A stretch of DNA of 64,000 nt from Gracilaria gracilis (GCA_030374805.1 JARGSG010000243.1:62001-126000); one strand, 5' to 3'; counted from the first letter of the stretch, positions 38,790-49,763 are shown. Translations and numbers: made by a program. Notes: generated by a model from the letters alone, not told the origin.

Positions 38790-39485
38790 ATGTCTACTAA
38801 TTTAGCTCAACAATTACGCGAGGGAACAACAAAATCTCATAGTATGGCTGAAAATGTTAGTTTCGTAAAATCATTTTTAGGTGGTGTAGTTGACAAAAAG
38901 TCTTATCGTAAATTGTTAGCTAATCTTTTTTTTGTATATACTGCCCTTGAAGAAGAAATCGAGAAAAACAAAACTCACTTTGCTGTTCAATCTATATATT
39001 TTCCTGAATTAAATCGTACTTCTAGTTTAAAACAGGATTTAGAATATTATTATGGTTCTAATTGGGCAGGGCAAATCTGTATTTCTTCAGCAACAAAAAT
39101 ATATGTTGATAGAATTCGTAATATCAGTATTAATCAACCAGAATTATTAATAGCTCATGCTTATACAAGATATATGGGTGATTTATCAGGAGGACAAATT
39201 TTAAAAAGAATTGCTCAAACTGCTATGAACTTATCTAATGATGAGGGAACAGCTTTTTATAATTTTCATAATATTAAAGATGATAAGAAATTTAAAATGA
39301 TATATCGTCACGCATTAGACAATGCTCCTATTGATCAAATGCAAATTAAAGAGATAATTGCTGAAGCTAATATAGCGTTTAATCTAAATATGAAAGTCTT
39401 TCAGGAATTAAATTCTAATTTCATTAAAATAATGGGGATGTTACTATTCAGTGCAATTACAAGTTTACGAAAAAAAATTATTTAA
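38790..39485 (+). CDS. pbsA: Heme oxygenase
   Basis: Ferredoxin-dependent heme oxygenase of 231 residues that opens heme to biliverdin, the first step to the phycobilins carried by the apc proteins in this window. The proximal heme ligand is His17 in LREGTTKSHSMAEN, and the distal helix has RYMGDLSGGQILKR. Length is normal. Plastid-encoded in red algae and relatives, nuclear in plants. It precedes rpl35-rpl20. Confidence 0.97.
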   Translation: MSTNLAQQLREGTTKSHSMAENVSFVKSFLGGVVDKKSYRKLLANLFFVYTALEEEIEKNKTHFAVQSIYFPELNRTSSLKQDLEYYYGSNWAGQICISSATKIYVDRIRNISINQPELLIAHAYTRYMGDLSGGQILKRIAQTAMNLSNDEGTAFYNFHNIKDDKKFKMIYRHALDNAPIDQMQIKEIIAEANIAFNLNMKVFQELNSNFIKIMGMLLFSAITSLRKKII

Positions 39486-39655
39486 TAAATAATAGCTGTA
39501 ATTTTTTGTTGCACTATACTTTAATATTTTATTTTTGATCTTGGTAATATTAATATATTGTCTAAGATCTGATTTGTCTTTATATGAATAAATCTTTTAT
39601 TTTAGATAATTCATTAATTTTCATTTTGTAATTAATTCATTCGGTAGTATAATTT

Positions 39656-39856
39656 ATGTATAAACTAAAAAATTCTAAGTCAATTCTTAAAAGGTTCAAA
39701 TTTAAATCTAAAAATACAATTTTAAGACGTATGGCTGGTCATAGCCATTTATTGCAAAAAAAATCATCTAAGAGGAAACAGAAGTTAAGAAAAATTCTTA
39801 ATTTGAAACAATGTGATATACCAAATATAAAATTTAAAATACCTTATATAAATTAA
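39656..39856 (+). CDS. rpl35: Large ribosomal subunit protein L35 (bL35)
   Basis: Basic protein of 66 residues. [23 protein letters not shown] and the [21 protein letters not shown] region match L35. It is followed by rpl20 after 10 bp, the bacterial rpmI-rplT pair; infC, which heads that operon in bacteria, is not found upstream. Confidence 0.94.
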   Translation: MYKLKNSKSILKRFKFKSKNTILRRMAGHSHLLQKKSSKRKQKLRKILNLKQCDIPNIKFKIPYIN

Positions 39857-39866
39857 TACTATATTT

Positions 39867-40217
39867 ATGACTAGAGTTAAAAGAGGCAATGTTGCTCGTA
39901 AAAGACGAAAAAAAATTTTAAAACTAGCAAAAGGGTTTCAAGGGTCTCATTCGATTTTATTTCGCACAGCTAAACAGCAAGTATTAAAGGCTCTAAAATA
40001 TTCTTATGTAGGTAGAAAAGAGCGAAAGCGTAATTATAGAAGCCTTTGGATAATTCGTATTAATTCTGCTGTTCGGCCTTATGGTATTACCTATAGTCAA
40101 TTTATACAAAAATTAAAAATAAAAGGGATAGCCTTAAACCGTAAAATGTTATCGCAGTTAGCTATTTTAGATCATACTGTATTTAAGTCTATTATAGAAT
40201 CTTGTGAATTAAATTAA
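39867..40217 (+). CDS. rpl20: Large ribosomal subunit protein L20 (bL20)
   Basis: 50S assembly protein of 116 residues that binds 23S rRNA and in bacteria represses its own operon. [19 protein letters not shown] at the start and [20 protein letters not shown] in the middle are diagnostic. It converges on preA. Confidence 0.97.
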   Translation: MTRVKRGNVARKRRKKILKLAKGFQGSHSILFRTAKQQVLKALKYSYVGRKERKRNYRSLWIIRINSAVRPYGITYSQFIQKLKIKGIALNRKMLSQLAILDHTVFKSIIESCELN

Positions 40218-40406
40218 AGTCCTTTAATTTACTATATAATCTATTTTGTTTTTATTTAAAGTTTAATAGAAATTAGTATAGTTTTTAGTTTTAATTTAGT
40301 TGGATTTTTTTATTGTCATAATAGTTTTTTATCTAAATCTAAATGAAATAATATATATATTATTATTATGCAAGATAGTATTTATTATAATTTCATTTTT
40401 CATTTA

Positions 40407-41378
40407 TTAATTCAATCTTTTTATAACATAATTATTAATGTAAGATAAACTTTCTTGAGCTAGTTTATTATCTATTTTCTGAATAGCTTGTAATGATGCT
40501 TGTATATGCTCTTGAGCCAGGTCATACGATTTTTGTATGCCATTACTATTTTTAATTATCTCTATGGCTTTAGGAATATCATTGTTTTTTTCAAATTCTC
40601 TTTGAATTAAATCATACAATCCTGAATTTTCCTGTAACGCAAAAATAAGTGGAGCTGTTAAATTTCCATTTTTTAAATCTGATCCTGCTGGTTTTCCAAG
40701 AGATACTTCGCAGCCAATTATATCTAATATATCATCCACAATTTGAAATGCTAATCCCAAATGTTTTCCATAAAGGTAAAACTGATTTTGTGTATTTATA
40801 CTGCTTTCACTCAGCATAGTTGTTGCTTTACAACTTGATGCAATTAATGATGCAGTTTTATAGAAAGATTTTTCTATATAGTTTTCCATAGATATTGTTT
40901 CGTCAAAACATGTTAGACTTTGTCTTACTTCACCTTCTGCAAAATCAGTAATTACCTTAGAAATAGTTTTCACTACTTCTAAATTATTTAAATTAGCTAA
41001 ATACCAAGAAGATTGAGCAAAAAGAAAATCGCCCGCTAATACAGCTACTTTAGTACTAAATGTATTATGTACTGTATTAACTCCTCTTCTAGTTGCACAT
41101 TCGTCTATAACATCATCATGTACTAAGCTGGCTGTATGGATTATTTCTGTTATTTCCGCTAAGCGTTTATGTTCCGGTAATATATTTAGCTTTTTTGTTG
41201 TTGATAATGCTATTAGTAATATAATAGTTGGTCTTATTCTTTTCCCTCCAGCACTGAAGAGGTGTTCAGCTGCTGCGTATAAGATGGGATGTTTGGCACT
41301 AACCATTTTTTTTAAGTTTGTATCTAATATCAATAAATCTTTATGGATATTAGGTAAGATTTTAGGTACTATAGTCAT
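40407..41378 (-). CDS. preA: Polyprenyl (prenyl) diphosphate synthase
   Basis: Trans-prenyltransferase of 323 residues that elongates allylic diphosphates with IPP. The first aspartate-rich motif is D88-D89-x-x-D92 (HDDVIDE) and the second D215-D216-x-x-D219 (DDILD), with GGKRIRP before them. The start is placed at the ATG of MTIVPKILPN; the frame continues 15 codons to a TTG. Product length cannot be read with certainty; relatives make solanesyl diphosphate for plastoquinone, while the name crtE is also used. It converges on rpl20 and diverges from pdhA. Confidence 0.93.
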   Translation of the reverse strand: MTIVPKILPNIHKDLLILDTNLKKMVSAKHPILYAAAEHLFSAGGKRIRPTIILLIALSTTKKLNILPEHKRLAEITEIIHTASLVHDDVIDECATRRGVNTVHNTFSTKVAVLAGDFLFAQSSWYLANLNNLEVVKTISKVITDFAEGEVRQSLTCFDETISMENYIEKSFYKTASLIASSCKATTMLSESSINTQNQFYLYGKHLGLAFQIVDDILDIIGCEVSLGKPAGSDLKNGNLTAPLIFALQENSGLYDLIQREFEKNNDIPKAIEIIKNSNGIQKSYDLAQEHIQASLQAIQKIDNKLAQESLSYINNYVIKRLN

Positions 41379-41588
41379 GGCTGTTTTAATTATATAATTT
41401 TGATAAAATATGCACTCAAACAACTTATTATAACCATATTGCTTACAATAAGTAATTATTTAACTTTATTTTTTAATTGATATATAAAAATTACTAATGT
41501 ATTATTATTGGTATATTTATCATATTTATTGATATGATATTTCAATCTATGGTTTTTGATATTTGAATTAATTATAATATGTAAACAA

Positions 41589-42614
41589 ATGAAGAATAAA
41601 ATTACTTTACCTTCAAGTGTATTTAGGGAGTATGATATAAATTCTAAGGTTATATTATCTCTTTATAAGGATATGTTACTTGGTCGTTATTTTGAGGATA
41701 TGTGTGCTCAAATGTATTATAGAGGCAAAATGTTTGGTTTTGTTCATTTATATAATGGACAAGAAGCTGTATCAACAGGTATAATACAAGCTTTGCAACA
41801 CGATGATTATGTTTGTAGTACATATCGTGACCATGTCCATGCATTGAGTAAAGGGGTGCCAGCTAGGATAATAATGGCCGAATTATTTGGTAAAGAGACT
41901 GGTTGTAGTCGTGGACGTGGAGGTTCAATGCATATTTTTTCAGCTCCTCATAATTTTTTGGGTGGTTTTGCATTTATTGGCGAAGGTATTCCTGTTGCTA
42001 TAGGAGCTGCATTTCAAAGCATTTACAGAAAACAAGTTCTGAATGATCAACAAGCAATGCGTGTAACAGTTTGTTTTTTTGGTGATGGGACAAGCAATAA
42101 TGGACAATTTTTTGAATGCTTGAATATGGCTGTTCTGTGGAAATTACCTGTTATTTTTGTAGTTGAAAATAATCAATGGGCAATAGGGATGGCTCATCAT
42201 AGATCCACTTCATTTCCCGAAATACATAAAAAGGCGGAAGCCTTTGGTTTACCTGGTATAGAGGTTGACGGTATGAATGTTCTAGCTGTTAGAGAAATTG
42301 CGTTAAAGGCTATTAATAGAGCTAGATCAGGTCATGGACCTACTTTAATGGAAGCTTTAACTTATCGTTTTCGTGGACATTCTTTAGCCGATCCAGATGA
42401 ATTGAGATCCATAAACGAAAAAGAAGCGTGGCTAGCACGCGACCCTATTAAGCGTTTAACAGATTATATTTTAGATAATTCTTTATTTTCAGAAAAACAA
42501 ATGAATGATGTAAATTTAGAAGTGAAAATGGAAGTAGATCAAGCTGTTGAATTTGCTATTTCTAGTCCTGAACCCAATATTAAAGATCTAAAAAAATATT
42601 TGTTTGCAGATTAG
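41589..42614 (+). CDS. pdhA: Pyruvate dehydrogenase E1 alpha subunit
   Basis: Alpha subunit of plastid pyruvate dehydrogenase, 341 residues, making acetyl-CoA for fatty acid synthesis. The thiamine-diphosphate motif is GDGTSNN (residues 165-171) through [10 protein letters not shown], and the phosphoregion [13 protein letters not shown] is present. The start is the ATG of MKNKITLP; the upstream extension begins at TTG. It is followed 48 bp later by pdhB, a clear operon. E2 and E3 are not in the window and are expected to be nuclear. Confidence 0.97.
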   Translation: MKNKITLPSSVFREYDINSKVILSLYKDMLLGRYFEDMCAQMYYRGKMFGFVHLYNGQEAVSTGIIQALQHDDYVCSTYRDHVHALSKGVPARIIMAELFGKETGCSRGRGGSMHIFSAPHNFLGGFAFIGEGIPVAIGAAFQSIYRKQVLNDQQAMRVTVCFFGDGTSNNGQFFECLNMAVLWKLPVIFVVENNQWAIGMAHHRSTSFPEIHKKAEAFGLPGIEVDGMNVLAVREIALKAINRARSGHGPTLMEALTYRFRGHSLADPDELRSINEKEAWLARDPIKRLTDYILDNSLFSEKQMNDVNLEVKMEVDQAVEFAISSPEPNIKDLKKYLFAD

Positions 42615-42662
42615 TGATATTAGTATATTGTTTTTTATATTTCAATTTAGGATATATATATT

Positions 42663-43634
42663 ATGAGCGCAGTTTTTATGTTTGATGCTTTAAGAGAGGC
42701 AACTAATGAAGAAATGCAAAATGACTCTTCTGTATTTATTCTAGGAGAAGATGTAGGTCATTATGGTGGTTCTTATAAGGTTACTAAAGATTTACATTCT
42801 AAATATGGGGATTTGCGAGTCTTAGATACTCCTATTGCTGAGAATAGTTTTATGGGTATGGCTATTGGAGCGGCAATTACAGGTTTAAGGCCTATAGTTG
42901 AAGGTATGAATATGAGTTTTTTACTATTGGCTTTTAATCAAATTTCTAATAATGCTGGTATGCTGCGTTATACTTCAGGAGGTAATTTTCAAATTCCTAT
43001 GGTTATACGTGGACCAGGTGGTGTTGGTAGACAATTAGGTGCAGAGCATTCCCAAAGATTAGAAGCTTATTTTCAAGCTATACCAGGTCTTAAAATTGTA
43101 GCGTGTTCAACACCTTATAATGCTAAAGGTTTATTGAAATCTGCTATTAGAGATAATAATCCTGTAATTTTCTTTGAACATGTCTTATTATATAATTTAA
43201 AAGATCAGTTACCTGATGAAGAATATTTTCTTCCCTTGGACAAAGCTGAATTAGTTAGAGCCGGATCTGATGTTACTATTCTGACTTATTCTAGAATGCG
43301 TCATCATGTAATGCAAGCTGTTGAAGAACTTATTCATTATGGTTATAATCCAGAAGTTATAGATTTAATTTCATTAAAACCTTTAGATATAAAATCTATT
43401 GCAGAATCTTTAATGAAAACGCATAAATTGATTATAGTAGAAGAATGTATGAAAACAGGAGGTATTGCTGCTGAAATAATTGCTCAAATTAATGATAATT
43501 ATTTTGATTTTTTAGATGCTCCTATAATAAGATTATCTTCTCAAGATATACCTACGCCTTATAATGGTAAGTTGGAAAAAGCAACAGTTATTTATCCTCA
43601 ACAAATTATTGAAGCTGTTAAAAGTATAGTCTAA
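42663..43634 (+). CDS. pdhB: Pyruvate dehydrogenase E1 beta subunit
   Basis: Beta subunit partnering pdhA, 323 residues. Family segments seen: [21 protein letters not shown], the [18 protein letters not shown] block and [21 protein letters not shown], followed by the C-terminal transketolase domain ([14 protein letters not shown]). It makes the substrate for the carboxylase whose BCCP is encoded at 31637. It converges on petA across a 14-bp imperfect inverted repeat. Confidence 0.97.
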   Translation: MSAVFMFDALREATNEEMQNDSSVFILGEDVGHYGGSYKVTKDLHSKYGDLRVLDTPIAENSFMGMAIGAAITGLRPIVEGMNMSFLLLAFNQISNNAGMLRYTSGGNFQIPMVIRGPGGVGRQLGAEHSQRLEAYFQAIPGLKIVACSTPYNAKGLLKSAIRDNNPVIFFEHVLLYNLKDQLPDEEYFLPLDKAELVRAGSDVTILTYSRMRHHVMQAVEELIHYGYNPEVIDLISLKPLDIKSIAESLMKTHKLIIVEECMKTGGIAAEIIAQINDNYFDFLDAPIIRLSSQDIPTPYNGKLEKATVIYPQQIIEAVKSIV

Positions 43635-43662
43635 TTTGTAGATTACATTACTTAATAAATAG

Positions 43663-43695
43663 TCAATAAGCAAGTAATATATACTTACTTATTGA
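43663..43695. terminator. Inverted repeat between pdhB and petA
   Basis: Arms 43663-43676 and 43682-43695 pair at 13 of 14 positions around a 5-nt loop, between the convergent ends of pdhB and petA. The arm sequence TCAATAAG-AAGTA is nearly the same as in the hairpin after apcB (49764), so a shared 3'-end element is possible. Confidence 0.6.
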
Positions 43696-43717
43696 ATTTT
43701 GTCTATTTATCTAACTT

Positions 43718-44680
43718 TTAGAAATTAATTTCTGCTGCTTGTACTTTTTCCCATTGCTTTTTCTTTAATACGAAAAATATTTGAGCGATTGTTACAGTAA
43801 AGAAAAAAACTATCATTCCCTGAATTCTAGAGGGGCTTTGTAGCACTATTTCTGTTTCAGTTTGCCCGAATCCTCCTACATTTGGATCGGTAGTTAAATT
43901 TTGATTAGCAAATATTTCGCTTCCTTTAGAAATTATTAAATCTAAGCCAGGTGGTATATTTTGCTGATAAGTCTGTCCATTTTTCTTTTCAATTTCAATT
44001 ATGTATCCACCTTTTTCTATTGATGTAATGTCTGTAATTCTCCCACTTTGTGAAGATACTATTACATTATTATTAGATTTATCTCCAGTTGGATATACTT
44101 GACCTCTCCCTCTATTAGCACCTATATAGATAGGATATTTTAAAAAATGAATATTCTTATCTTTGCTAGGATCTGGTGATATAATAGGAAAAATTATTTG
44201 TTGGTTTTTGTCTCCTGGTAAAGGACCAACTAATAAAATGTTATCTTTTGTTGTACTATATGGCTGTATATAAATATTTTTAGTTTTTTCTCTCAGTTCT
44301 TCAGATAATAAATTTTTTGGAGCTAATTTAAAACCTTCTGGTAGAATAATTACGGCACCCGTATTTAAAGGTCCTTTAATGCCATTTCCTAAAATTTGTT
44401 TACTATTTTTGTCATATGGTATGGTCACAATTGCTTCAAAGACACTATTGGGTAATACTGTTTTAGGAGTTTCTATTTCAACTGGCTTTTGTGCAAGATG
44501 ACAGTTTGCACAAACTATTCTACCAGTGGCTTCTCTAGGATTTTCATATCCTTGCTGTGCATATATAGGAAATGCTGAAGTTTTGATAGGTTGAATTGTA
44601 ATTAAGTTTATAATACTAACGAAAATTAATAATGCAAATTTAATATTCATGTGAAAATGTTTATGATAATTGTTATTCAT
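43718..44680 (-). CDS. petA: Cytochrome f
   Basis: Heme subunit of cytochrome b6f, 320-residue precursor. A signal peptide (hydrophobic core about residues 14-30) ends at TSA, and the mature protein starts FPIYAQQGY, with covalent heme at CANCH (Cys57, Cys60, His61). A C-terminal membrane anchor (about 285-304) precedes [15 protein letters not shown]. The first mature residue, whose amino group is the sixth heme ligand, is Phe37 rather than the usual Tyr. A second ATG at residue 11 would give a shorter leader and cannot be excluded. Confidence 0.97.
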   Translation of the reverse strand: MNNNYHKHFHMNIKFALLIFVSIINLITIQPIKTSAFPIYAQQGYENPREATGRIVCANCHLAQKPVEIETPKTVLPNSVFEAIVTIPYDKNSKQILGNGIKGPLNTGAVIILPEGFKLAPKNLLSEELREKTKNIYIQPYSTTKDNILLVGPLPGDKNQQIIFPIISPDPSKDKNIHFLKYPIYIGANRGRGQVYPTGDKSNNNVIVSSQSGRITDITSIEKGGYIIEIEKKNGQTYQQNIPPGLDLIISKGSEIFANQNLTTDPNVGGFGQTETEIVLQSPSRIQGMIVFFFTVTIAQIFFVLKKKQWEKVQAAEINF

Positions 44681-44834
44681 ATTGCATACAAGTGGATTTT
44701 TAATAATTATATCTCTTATTTATTTATAATAACATTCTATATTTATTATTTTTTCATAAATCCTTTTTATTATGATCTTAATTAATATCATATCGTTTAA
44801 TAAACATGTTTCAATATTTTATTATATATCAGAT

Positions 44835-45551
44835 TTATTTATTTAAAATTTTTAGTATAATAATTCCGCTACTATATAAAATTAAAATAGCTAAAGACAT
44901 AATAATTTGTGTTACGGGATCTGTAGATGGTGTAATAATAGCTGCAATTATTGTTGCACTTAAAACAATATATTTCCAATATGTATACATCTCTGTAGAG
45001 GAAAAAATTTTCAGTGTACCTAAAATTATTTGAATAATGGGAATTTGAAATGCAATACCTGTGCTAAATAAAAGAAGCAGTATAAAGTTAAAGTATTGTT
45101 CGAATGACCATATTGGTTCTACAATTTCATTCCCATAGCTAATTAAAAATTGTAATGCTGCAGGAGCTAAAATTTTATAAGCGAATATGATACCACTGAA
45201 AAATAGAATTATTGATGTAAATAGTATAGGTATGATCAATTTACTTTCTTTTATAGTAAGTCCGGGTAAAATAAATAATGTTATTTGATAAATAATAAAA
45301 GGACTGCTTAATAAAAAACCTGTATATAGTGAGACTTTAATGGACGTAAAAAGATATTCTCCTGGTGCTAGCTGCAAAAATTTTATACCTATTGCTGGTT
45401 GTTGTAATATATATGCAATATTTTTCATGTATGCAAAACATGTTATTGTAATCATCAAAAAAATAATAGAAGCAATCAATATACGTTGTCTTAACTCTTC
45501 TAAATGTTCAAAAATAGACATTTCTGTGTTGGGATTGATTTTTTTATTCAT
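44835..45551 (-). CDS. tatC: Sec-independent (Tat) translocase subunit TatC
   Basis: Receptor subunit of the thylakoid twin-arginine translocase, 238 residues with six membrane helices. The N-terminal MSIFEHLEELRQRILIA, with the conserved HLEELR, and the late ITPSTDPVTQIIMSLAILILY are diagnostic. Formerly ycf43. TatA/B are not in the window. It is 154 bp upstream of petA on the same strand and divergent from apcE. Confidence 0.96.
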   Translation of the reverse strand: MNKKINPNTEMSIFEHLEELRQRILIASIIFLMITITCFAYMKNIAYILQQPAIGIKFLQLAPGEYLFTSIKVSLYTGFLLSSPFIIYQITLFILPGLTIKESKLIIPILFTSIILFFSGIIFAYKILAPAALQFLISYGNEIVEPIWSFEQYFNFILLLLFSTGIAFQIPIIQIILGTLKIFSSTEMYTYWKYIVLSATIIAAIITPSTDPVTQIIMSLAILILYSSGIIILKILNK

Positions 45552-45888
45552 ATTATTTATTTAAATTAAGAGAATTTTACTTTATTTAGTCTTAGTATAA
45601 GTAAATTTAAGAGAGAAACAATATATATACTCTTTTGTACAACTAATCGATAATAAGTATTACAAAGTTTATATTTATTCAAGGTAGATATGTAGTTTAA
45701 ATATATTATAAGTATAAATTTATACAGTAAGTATAGATACTGCTACAATGTAGTAAGCTTCAACTGTATGAATAAATAATCTATTTATAAAATTTACTTT
45801 TTTAGTAGCTACGTCTTTCAAAAAAATTATTTATATTAAGATTAAGACGGTCTAGATAAAAATATAGTATTTAGGAGATTAATATTTT
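45552..45888. other. Spacer between tatC and apcE, no gene seen
   Basis: A 337-bp spacer between divergent tatC (-) and apcE (+). No open frame or RNA gene is recognisable. It contains a plausible bacterial promoter for apcE (45721-45749) and an AGGAG ribosome-binding site close to the apcE ATG. As the leader of a phycobilisome operon it is a natural place for light or nutrient control, but no operator repeat stands out. Confidence 0.55.
45721..45749 (+). promoter_or_regulatory. Candidate promoter of apcE-apcA-apcB
   Basis: TATACA (45721-45726) and TACAAT (45744-45749) are 17 bp apart, and TGC directly precedes the second box, giving an extended -10 form. The -35 matches consensus at 4 of 6 bases and the -10 at 5 of 6. 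The ATG of apcE is about 140 bp downstream. Motif evidence only. Confidence 0.35.
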
Positions 45889-48531
45889 ATGAGTGTTAAA
45901 GCAATTAGTGGAAGTCCATTAGTATGTCCGCAGCTTTTTCGCACAGCTTCAATATCTGCTATAGCGCAAGCAGAACAACAAGATCGTTTTTTACAGCTAG
46001 GAGAACTTGATCAGCTTGTTACATTTTTAAATTCAGGTAATAAACGTTTAGAAGTAGCGGATATATTGACTAAAAATGCTAACATATTAGTTTCTAAAGC
46101 TGCCGACAAAATATTTGTGGGAGGGACACCTATCTCTTACTTGGAAAGACCACAGGCATCATTTCTATCGATCAGCAAATTAAATAATCAGCCAAACTTA
46201 CAAAATTTATCTGGTGATATTCAAAATAATTTGGCAGGAATAGTTTCATCACCTTTTGGTACAAGTGATGTGTTGCCTGCTGGTTTCAAGCCTATTAGTA
46301 TATTACGTTATGGACCTGGTCGTATGAAAAAATCTTTGCGTGATTTAGATTGGTTCTTAAGATACTTAACTTATGCTATTGTTGCAGGGGATCCTAATAT
46401 TTTATCGGTTAATATTAGAGGTTTGAGAGATTTGATTGATAATGCTTGTTCTAGTGCAGCAGCAATAGTTGCGCTGCGAGAAATGCGTAAGATTGCATTG
46501 GGTATTTTTAATGAAGATATTCAAGGGCAAGAGCTAGTAAAAAAATACTTTAATATTATTATTTCAGAGTTTGATCAGTCTGCTTTAACTGATAAACTGC
46601 GCAAAAGAACTTCTGGTGATTTACAAGGCTTACGTTTACCTCAAGTATATACAAAATCTAGTATTATTAAGCAGCGTTTTGTTATGAAAACGAGTTTATC
46701 TTCAGAAGAAAAAAATAATGTTATTAAAGCTTGTTATAGGCAAATTTTTCAAAGAGATATTTCGAAAGCATATGGATTAAATTTTAAAGATTTAGAATCA
46801 CAAGTTAAGAATGGTACTTTATCAATTAAGGAATTTGTTCGCTGTTTAGGCAAATCTTATATATATCGTAAGCAATTTTTACAGCCTTTTGTTAACAGTC
46901 GTGTTATTGAATTGGCTTTTAGACATTTCTTAGGTAGAGGTATAAGCTCTTTAGAAGAATTTAAGAAATATTTTGCTATTTTATCATCCAGAGGTTTAGA
47001 TGGTTTAATAGATAATATGATCAATAGCACTGAATATGCGGATTATTTTGCCGAAGAAACAGTTCCTTATTTGCGTAGCTTAGGAGAAGAAGCCCAAGAA
47101 GCTCGTAATTGGGGAGTTCAAATTGAATTGCTAAATTACAGTTCAGTTTTTCGAAAAATTCCTCAATTTGTAACCCTATTTGGTGATTACAAGTCTAATC
47201 TTCCGGATCAACATCCTTATGGTTTAAGTAATGATCCATTACTTATACAGTTTGGAGCCATTTTTGTTAAAAACAGTATTAATTTACGCAAAAAGTCATC
47301 TCCGTTTGGAAAGGATACGAGAAGAATTTTGCCTAGAAGTGGTCCTGGAATTTATAGTCAAATTAGCAGTCCGAACTTACGTTCTAAAACCTCAGGCTTA
47401 TTAGATGTTAAAATATTTAAACTGAATCCATCTAGTAATAATGAGAATTTACAATTAAATCAAGTTCATTTAGAAAATAATATAGAGCAAGTTATAAGAG
47501 CTGTATATTTAAGAGTTTTTGGCCGTTTTGTTTATCAATTTGAACAACTTACTATCAAAAAGTTTGAAGATTTATTTAGAGATCGCCAAATATCTGTTCG
47601 TATGTTTATTAGTGAATTAACTAAATCTACTGTATTCAGGTCATTATATTGGGATAATTTATATATATGTAAAGCTATAGAGTATATACATAATCGATTA
47701 ATCGGTAGACCTACTTATGGTAGGCAAGAAATCAACAAGTATTTTGATATATCGTATAAACAAGGCTACTATCAAATGATAGATGCTATCATAAATAGTG
47801 TTGAATATATGGAAACTTTTGGTGAAAATATTGTGCCATATGAGCGATATATAACATCTTCTGAGATAGCTGCTAGAAATCTGACTTTAAGTAAAAAACA
47901 GTACAATACAAAACTTTCTTTACAATTATCTCAGCAAAGTAGGTTTAATTTTGAGATTATGAAGCAAGGTAGCATTATGAAAAAAATTCAGCAAGGTGTT
48001 AATATCAAAAGAGACCAAACGATTATTTTTAAAGTTGCTTCTTCAATGGATACTTCTGATATGTTGCAAATTTTAAGAGCTGTATATCGTCAAATTTTCG
48101 AGAGAGATTTAAGTTCGTTTATTATAGGCGATGAGTTTTTTAACTTAGAAAAAGCATTTATCAATCGACAAATCACAGTTAAACAACTAGTGGAAAAATT
48201 AGGCTGCTCTTCTTTGTATGCAAAAGAGTTTTATCAGCCGTATCCTAATACAAAAGTTATTGAATTGGGTACAAAACATTTTTTAGGTAGAGCCCCTAAT
48301 AATCAAGCTGAGATAAGGTATTATAATCAAATTTTAGCATCTCAGGGATTAGCTTATTTTATATCTTCTCTAGTTGCAAGTAAAGAATATGATATTATTT
48401 TTGGTATGAATACTGTACCATATCGTCGTTTTCCAACTTTACCAGCTGCTAATTTCCCAAATACGGAAAAATTATATAGTAGATTAACTAAGCAAAATAG
48501 GTCGATTATTGTACCTAGTTTTACGTCATGA
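45889..48531 (+). CDS. apcE: Phycobilisome core-membrane linker (ApcE, LCM)
   Basis: Large linker of 880 residues that builds the allophycocyanin core, anchors the phycobilisome to thylakoids and is a terminal energy emitter. Residues ~18-235 form an alpha-allophycocyanin-like domain interrupted by a loop (about 75-135); Cys187 in DNACSSAAA is the expected bilin site. Three linker repeats follow at about 278-405, 535-655 and 728-848, each with the ARG-type RAVYRQIF...HFLGR pattern; the second is the most diverged. Three repeats fit a tricylindrical or similar core, by analogy. It starts the apcE-apcA-apcB cluster. Confidence 0.98.
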   Translation: MSVKAISGSPLVCPQLFRTASISAIAQAEQQDRFLQLGELDQLVTFLNSGNKRLEVADILTKNANILVSKAADKIFVGGTPISYLERPQASFLSISKLNNQPNLQNLSGDIQNNLAGIVSSPFGTSDVLPAGFKPISILRYGPGRMKKSLRDLDWFLRYLTYAIVAGDPNILSVNIRGLRDLIDNACSSAAAIVALREMRKIALGIFNEDIQGQELVKKYFNIIISEFDQSALTDKLRKRTSGDLQGLRLPQVYTKSSIIKQRFVMKTSLSSEEKNNVIKACYRQIFQRDISKAYGLNFKDLESQVKNGTLSIKEFVRCLGKSYIYRKQFLQPFVNSRVIELAFRHFLGRGISSLEEFKKYFAILSSRGLDGLIDNMINSTEYADYFAEETVPYLRSLGEEAQEARNWGVQIELLNYSSVFRKIPQFVTLFGDYKSNLPDQHPYGLSNDPLLIQFGAIFVKNSINLRKKSSPFGKDTRRILPRSGPGIYSQISSPNLRSKTSGLLDVKIFKLNPSSNNENLQLNQVHLENNIEQVIRAVYLRVFGRFVYQFEQLTIKKFEDLFRDRQISVRMFISELTKSTVFRSLYWDNLYICKAIEYIHNRLIGRPTYGRQEINKYFDISYKQGYYQMIDAIINSVEYMETFGENIVPYERYITSSEIAARNLTLSKKQYNTKLSLQLSQQSRFNFEIMKQGSIMKKIQQGVNIKRDQTIIFKVASSMDTSDMLQILRAVYRQIFERDLSSFIIGDEFFNLEKAFINRQITVKQLVEKLGCSSLYAKEFYQPYPNTKVIELGTKHFLGRAPNNQAEIRYYNQILASQGLAYFISSLVASKEYDIIFGMNTVPYRRFPTLPAANFPNTEKLYSRLTKQNRSIIVPSFTS

Positions 48532-48715
48532 GGTGTTAGTCAATAAATCATTATTTTCAGCATACAACTTTCTTGCTTTAGTACTTCTTAAATATGTTTT
48601 TTTTGTACCTATGATAAAAACCTTTGAGTTGATTATTATTTAGTTCAAAATAGAGATTTAAATTGTATTTTATTATATAAATGTTATAGATTATACTATT
48701 ATTGGAGTTTTATTA

Positions 48716-49201
48716 ATGAGTATTATTACTAAATCAATTGTCAATGCAGATGCAGAAGCTAGGTATTTGAGTCCTGGAGAGTTAGACAGAATTAAAAGTT
48801 TTGTACTATCTGGTCAGAGGCGCTTACGTATAGCGCAAATTTTGACAGACAATCGTGAATTAATTGTAAAACAAGGTGGTCAACAGTTGTTTCAAAAGCG
48901 TCCAGATGTAGTATCTCCTGGAGGCAATGCTTATGGTGAAGAGATGACAGCAACATGTTTGCGTGATTTAGATTATTATTTAAGATTAGTAACTTATGGT
49001 ATAGTAGCTGGTGATGTTACTCCGATAGAAGAAATAGGTTTAGTCGGAGTTAAAGAAATGTATAATTCTTTGGGAACACCTATTTCTGGAGTTGCTGAAG
49101 GAGTACGTTCAATGAAAAGTGTTGCTTGTTCTTTGTTATCTGGAGAAGATTCAGCTGAGGCAGGATTCTATTTTGATTACACGTTAGGTGCAATGCAATA
49201 G
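48716..49201 (+). CDS. apcA: Allophycocyanin alpha subunit
   Basis: Phycobiliprotein of 161 residues forming trimers with ApcB in the phycobilisome core. Phycocyanobilin attaches at Cys81 in [13 protein letters not shown]. Start [20 protein letters not shown] is canonical, and a GGAG Shine-Dalgarno lies 9 nt upstream. It is 184 bp after apcE and 69 bp before apcB. Confidence 0.98.
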   Translation: MSIITKSIVNADAEARYLSPGELDRIKSFVLSGQRRLRIAQILTDNRELIVKQGGQQLFQKRPDVVSPGGNAYGEEMTATCLRDLDYYLRLVTYGIVAGDVTPIEEIGLVGVKEMYNSLGTPISGVAEGVRSMKSVACSLLSGEDSAEAGFYFDYTLGAMQ

Positions 49202-49270
49202 AACATAAAAGTTTATAATTACAAAATAATAAAAATAATAATAGAAATAACTTAAGGATAATTGAAAACT

Positions 49271-49756
49271 ATGCAAGATGCTATTACTTCTGTAATTAAT
49301 GCAGCTGATGTACAAGGAAAATACTTAGATGATAATTCATTAGATAAATTAAGAGGGTATTTTCAAACAGGTGAGTTAAGGGTTAGAGCTTCAGCTACGA
49401 TAGCGGCTAATGCTGCAACAATAATTAAAGATTCTGTGGCCAAAGCTTTATTGTATTCTGATATTACTAGACCTGGTGGTAATATGTATACTACTAGAAG
49501 ATATGCTGCTTGCATACGTGATTTAGATTATTATCTTCGTTACGCGACTTATGGTATGTTAGCAGGAGACCCTTCTATTTTAGATGAACGTGTATTAAAT
49601 GGCTTGAAAGAGACGTATAATTCATTAGGTGTTCCAATTGGTGCAACTATACAAGCTGTACAGGCAATGAAAGAAGTAACTTCTAGTTTGGTTGGGCCTG
49701 ATGCAGGAAAGGAAATGGGAGTATATTTTGATTATATTTGTTCTGGTTTAAGTTAA
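49271..49756 (+). CDS. apcB: Allophycocyanin beta subunit
   Basis: Partner of ApcA, 161 residues. The chromophore Cys81 lies in [12 protein letters not shown], and Asn71 in GGNMYTTRR is the position methylated in this family. The start is the ATG of [13 protein letters not shown]; the frame extends three codons upstream to a TTG, which I reject because the ATG gives the exact family length and has AAGGA upstream. A 19-bp hairpin follows the stop. Confidence 0.98.
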   Translation: MQDAITSVINAADVQGKYLDDNSLDKLRGYFQTGELRVRASATIAANAATIIKDSVAKALLYSDITRPGGNMYTTRRYAACIRDLDYYLRYATYGMLAGDPSILDERVLNGLKETYNSLGVPIGATIQAVQAMKEVTSSLVGPDAGKEMGVYFDYICSGLS

Positions 49757-49763
49757 GGAAATT

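Noticed and set aside
40347-40364. 18-nt palindrome between rpl20 and preA as a terminator
   Set aside because: Only A and T, an AT dinucleotide run; too weak to call.
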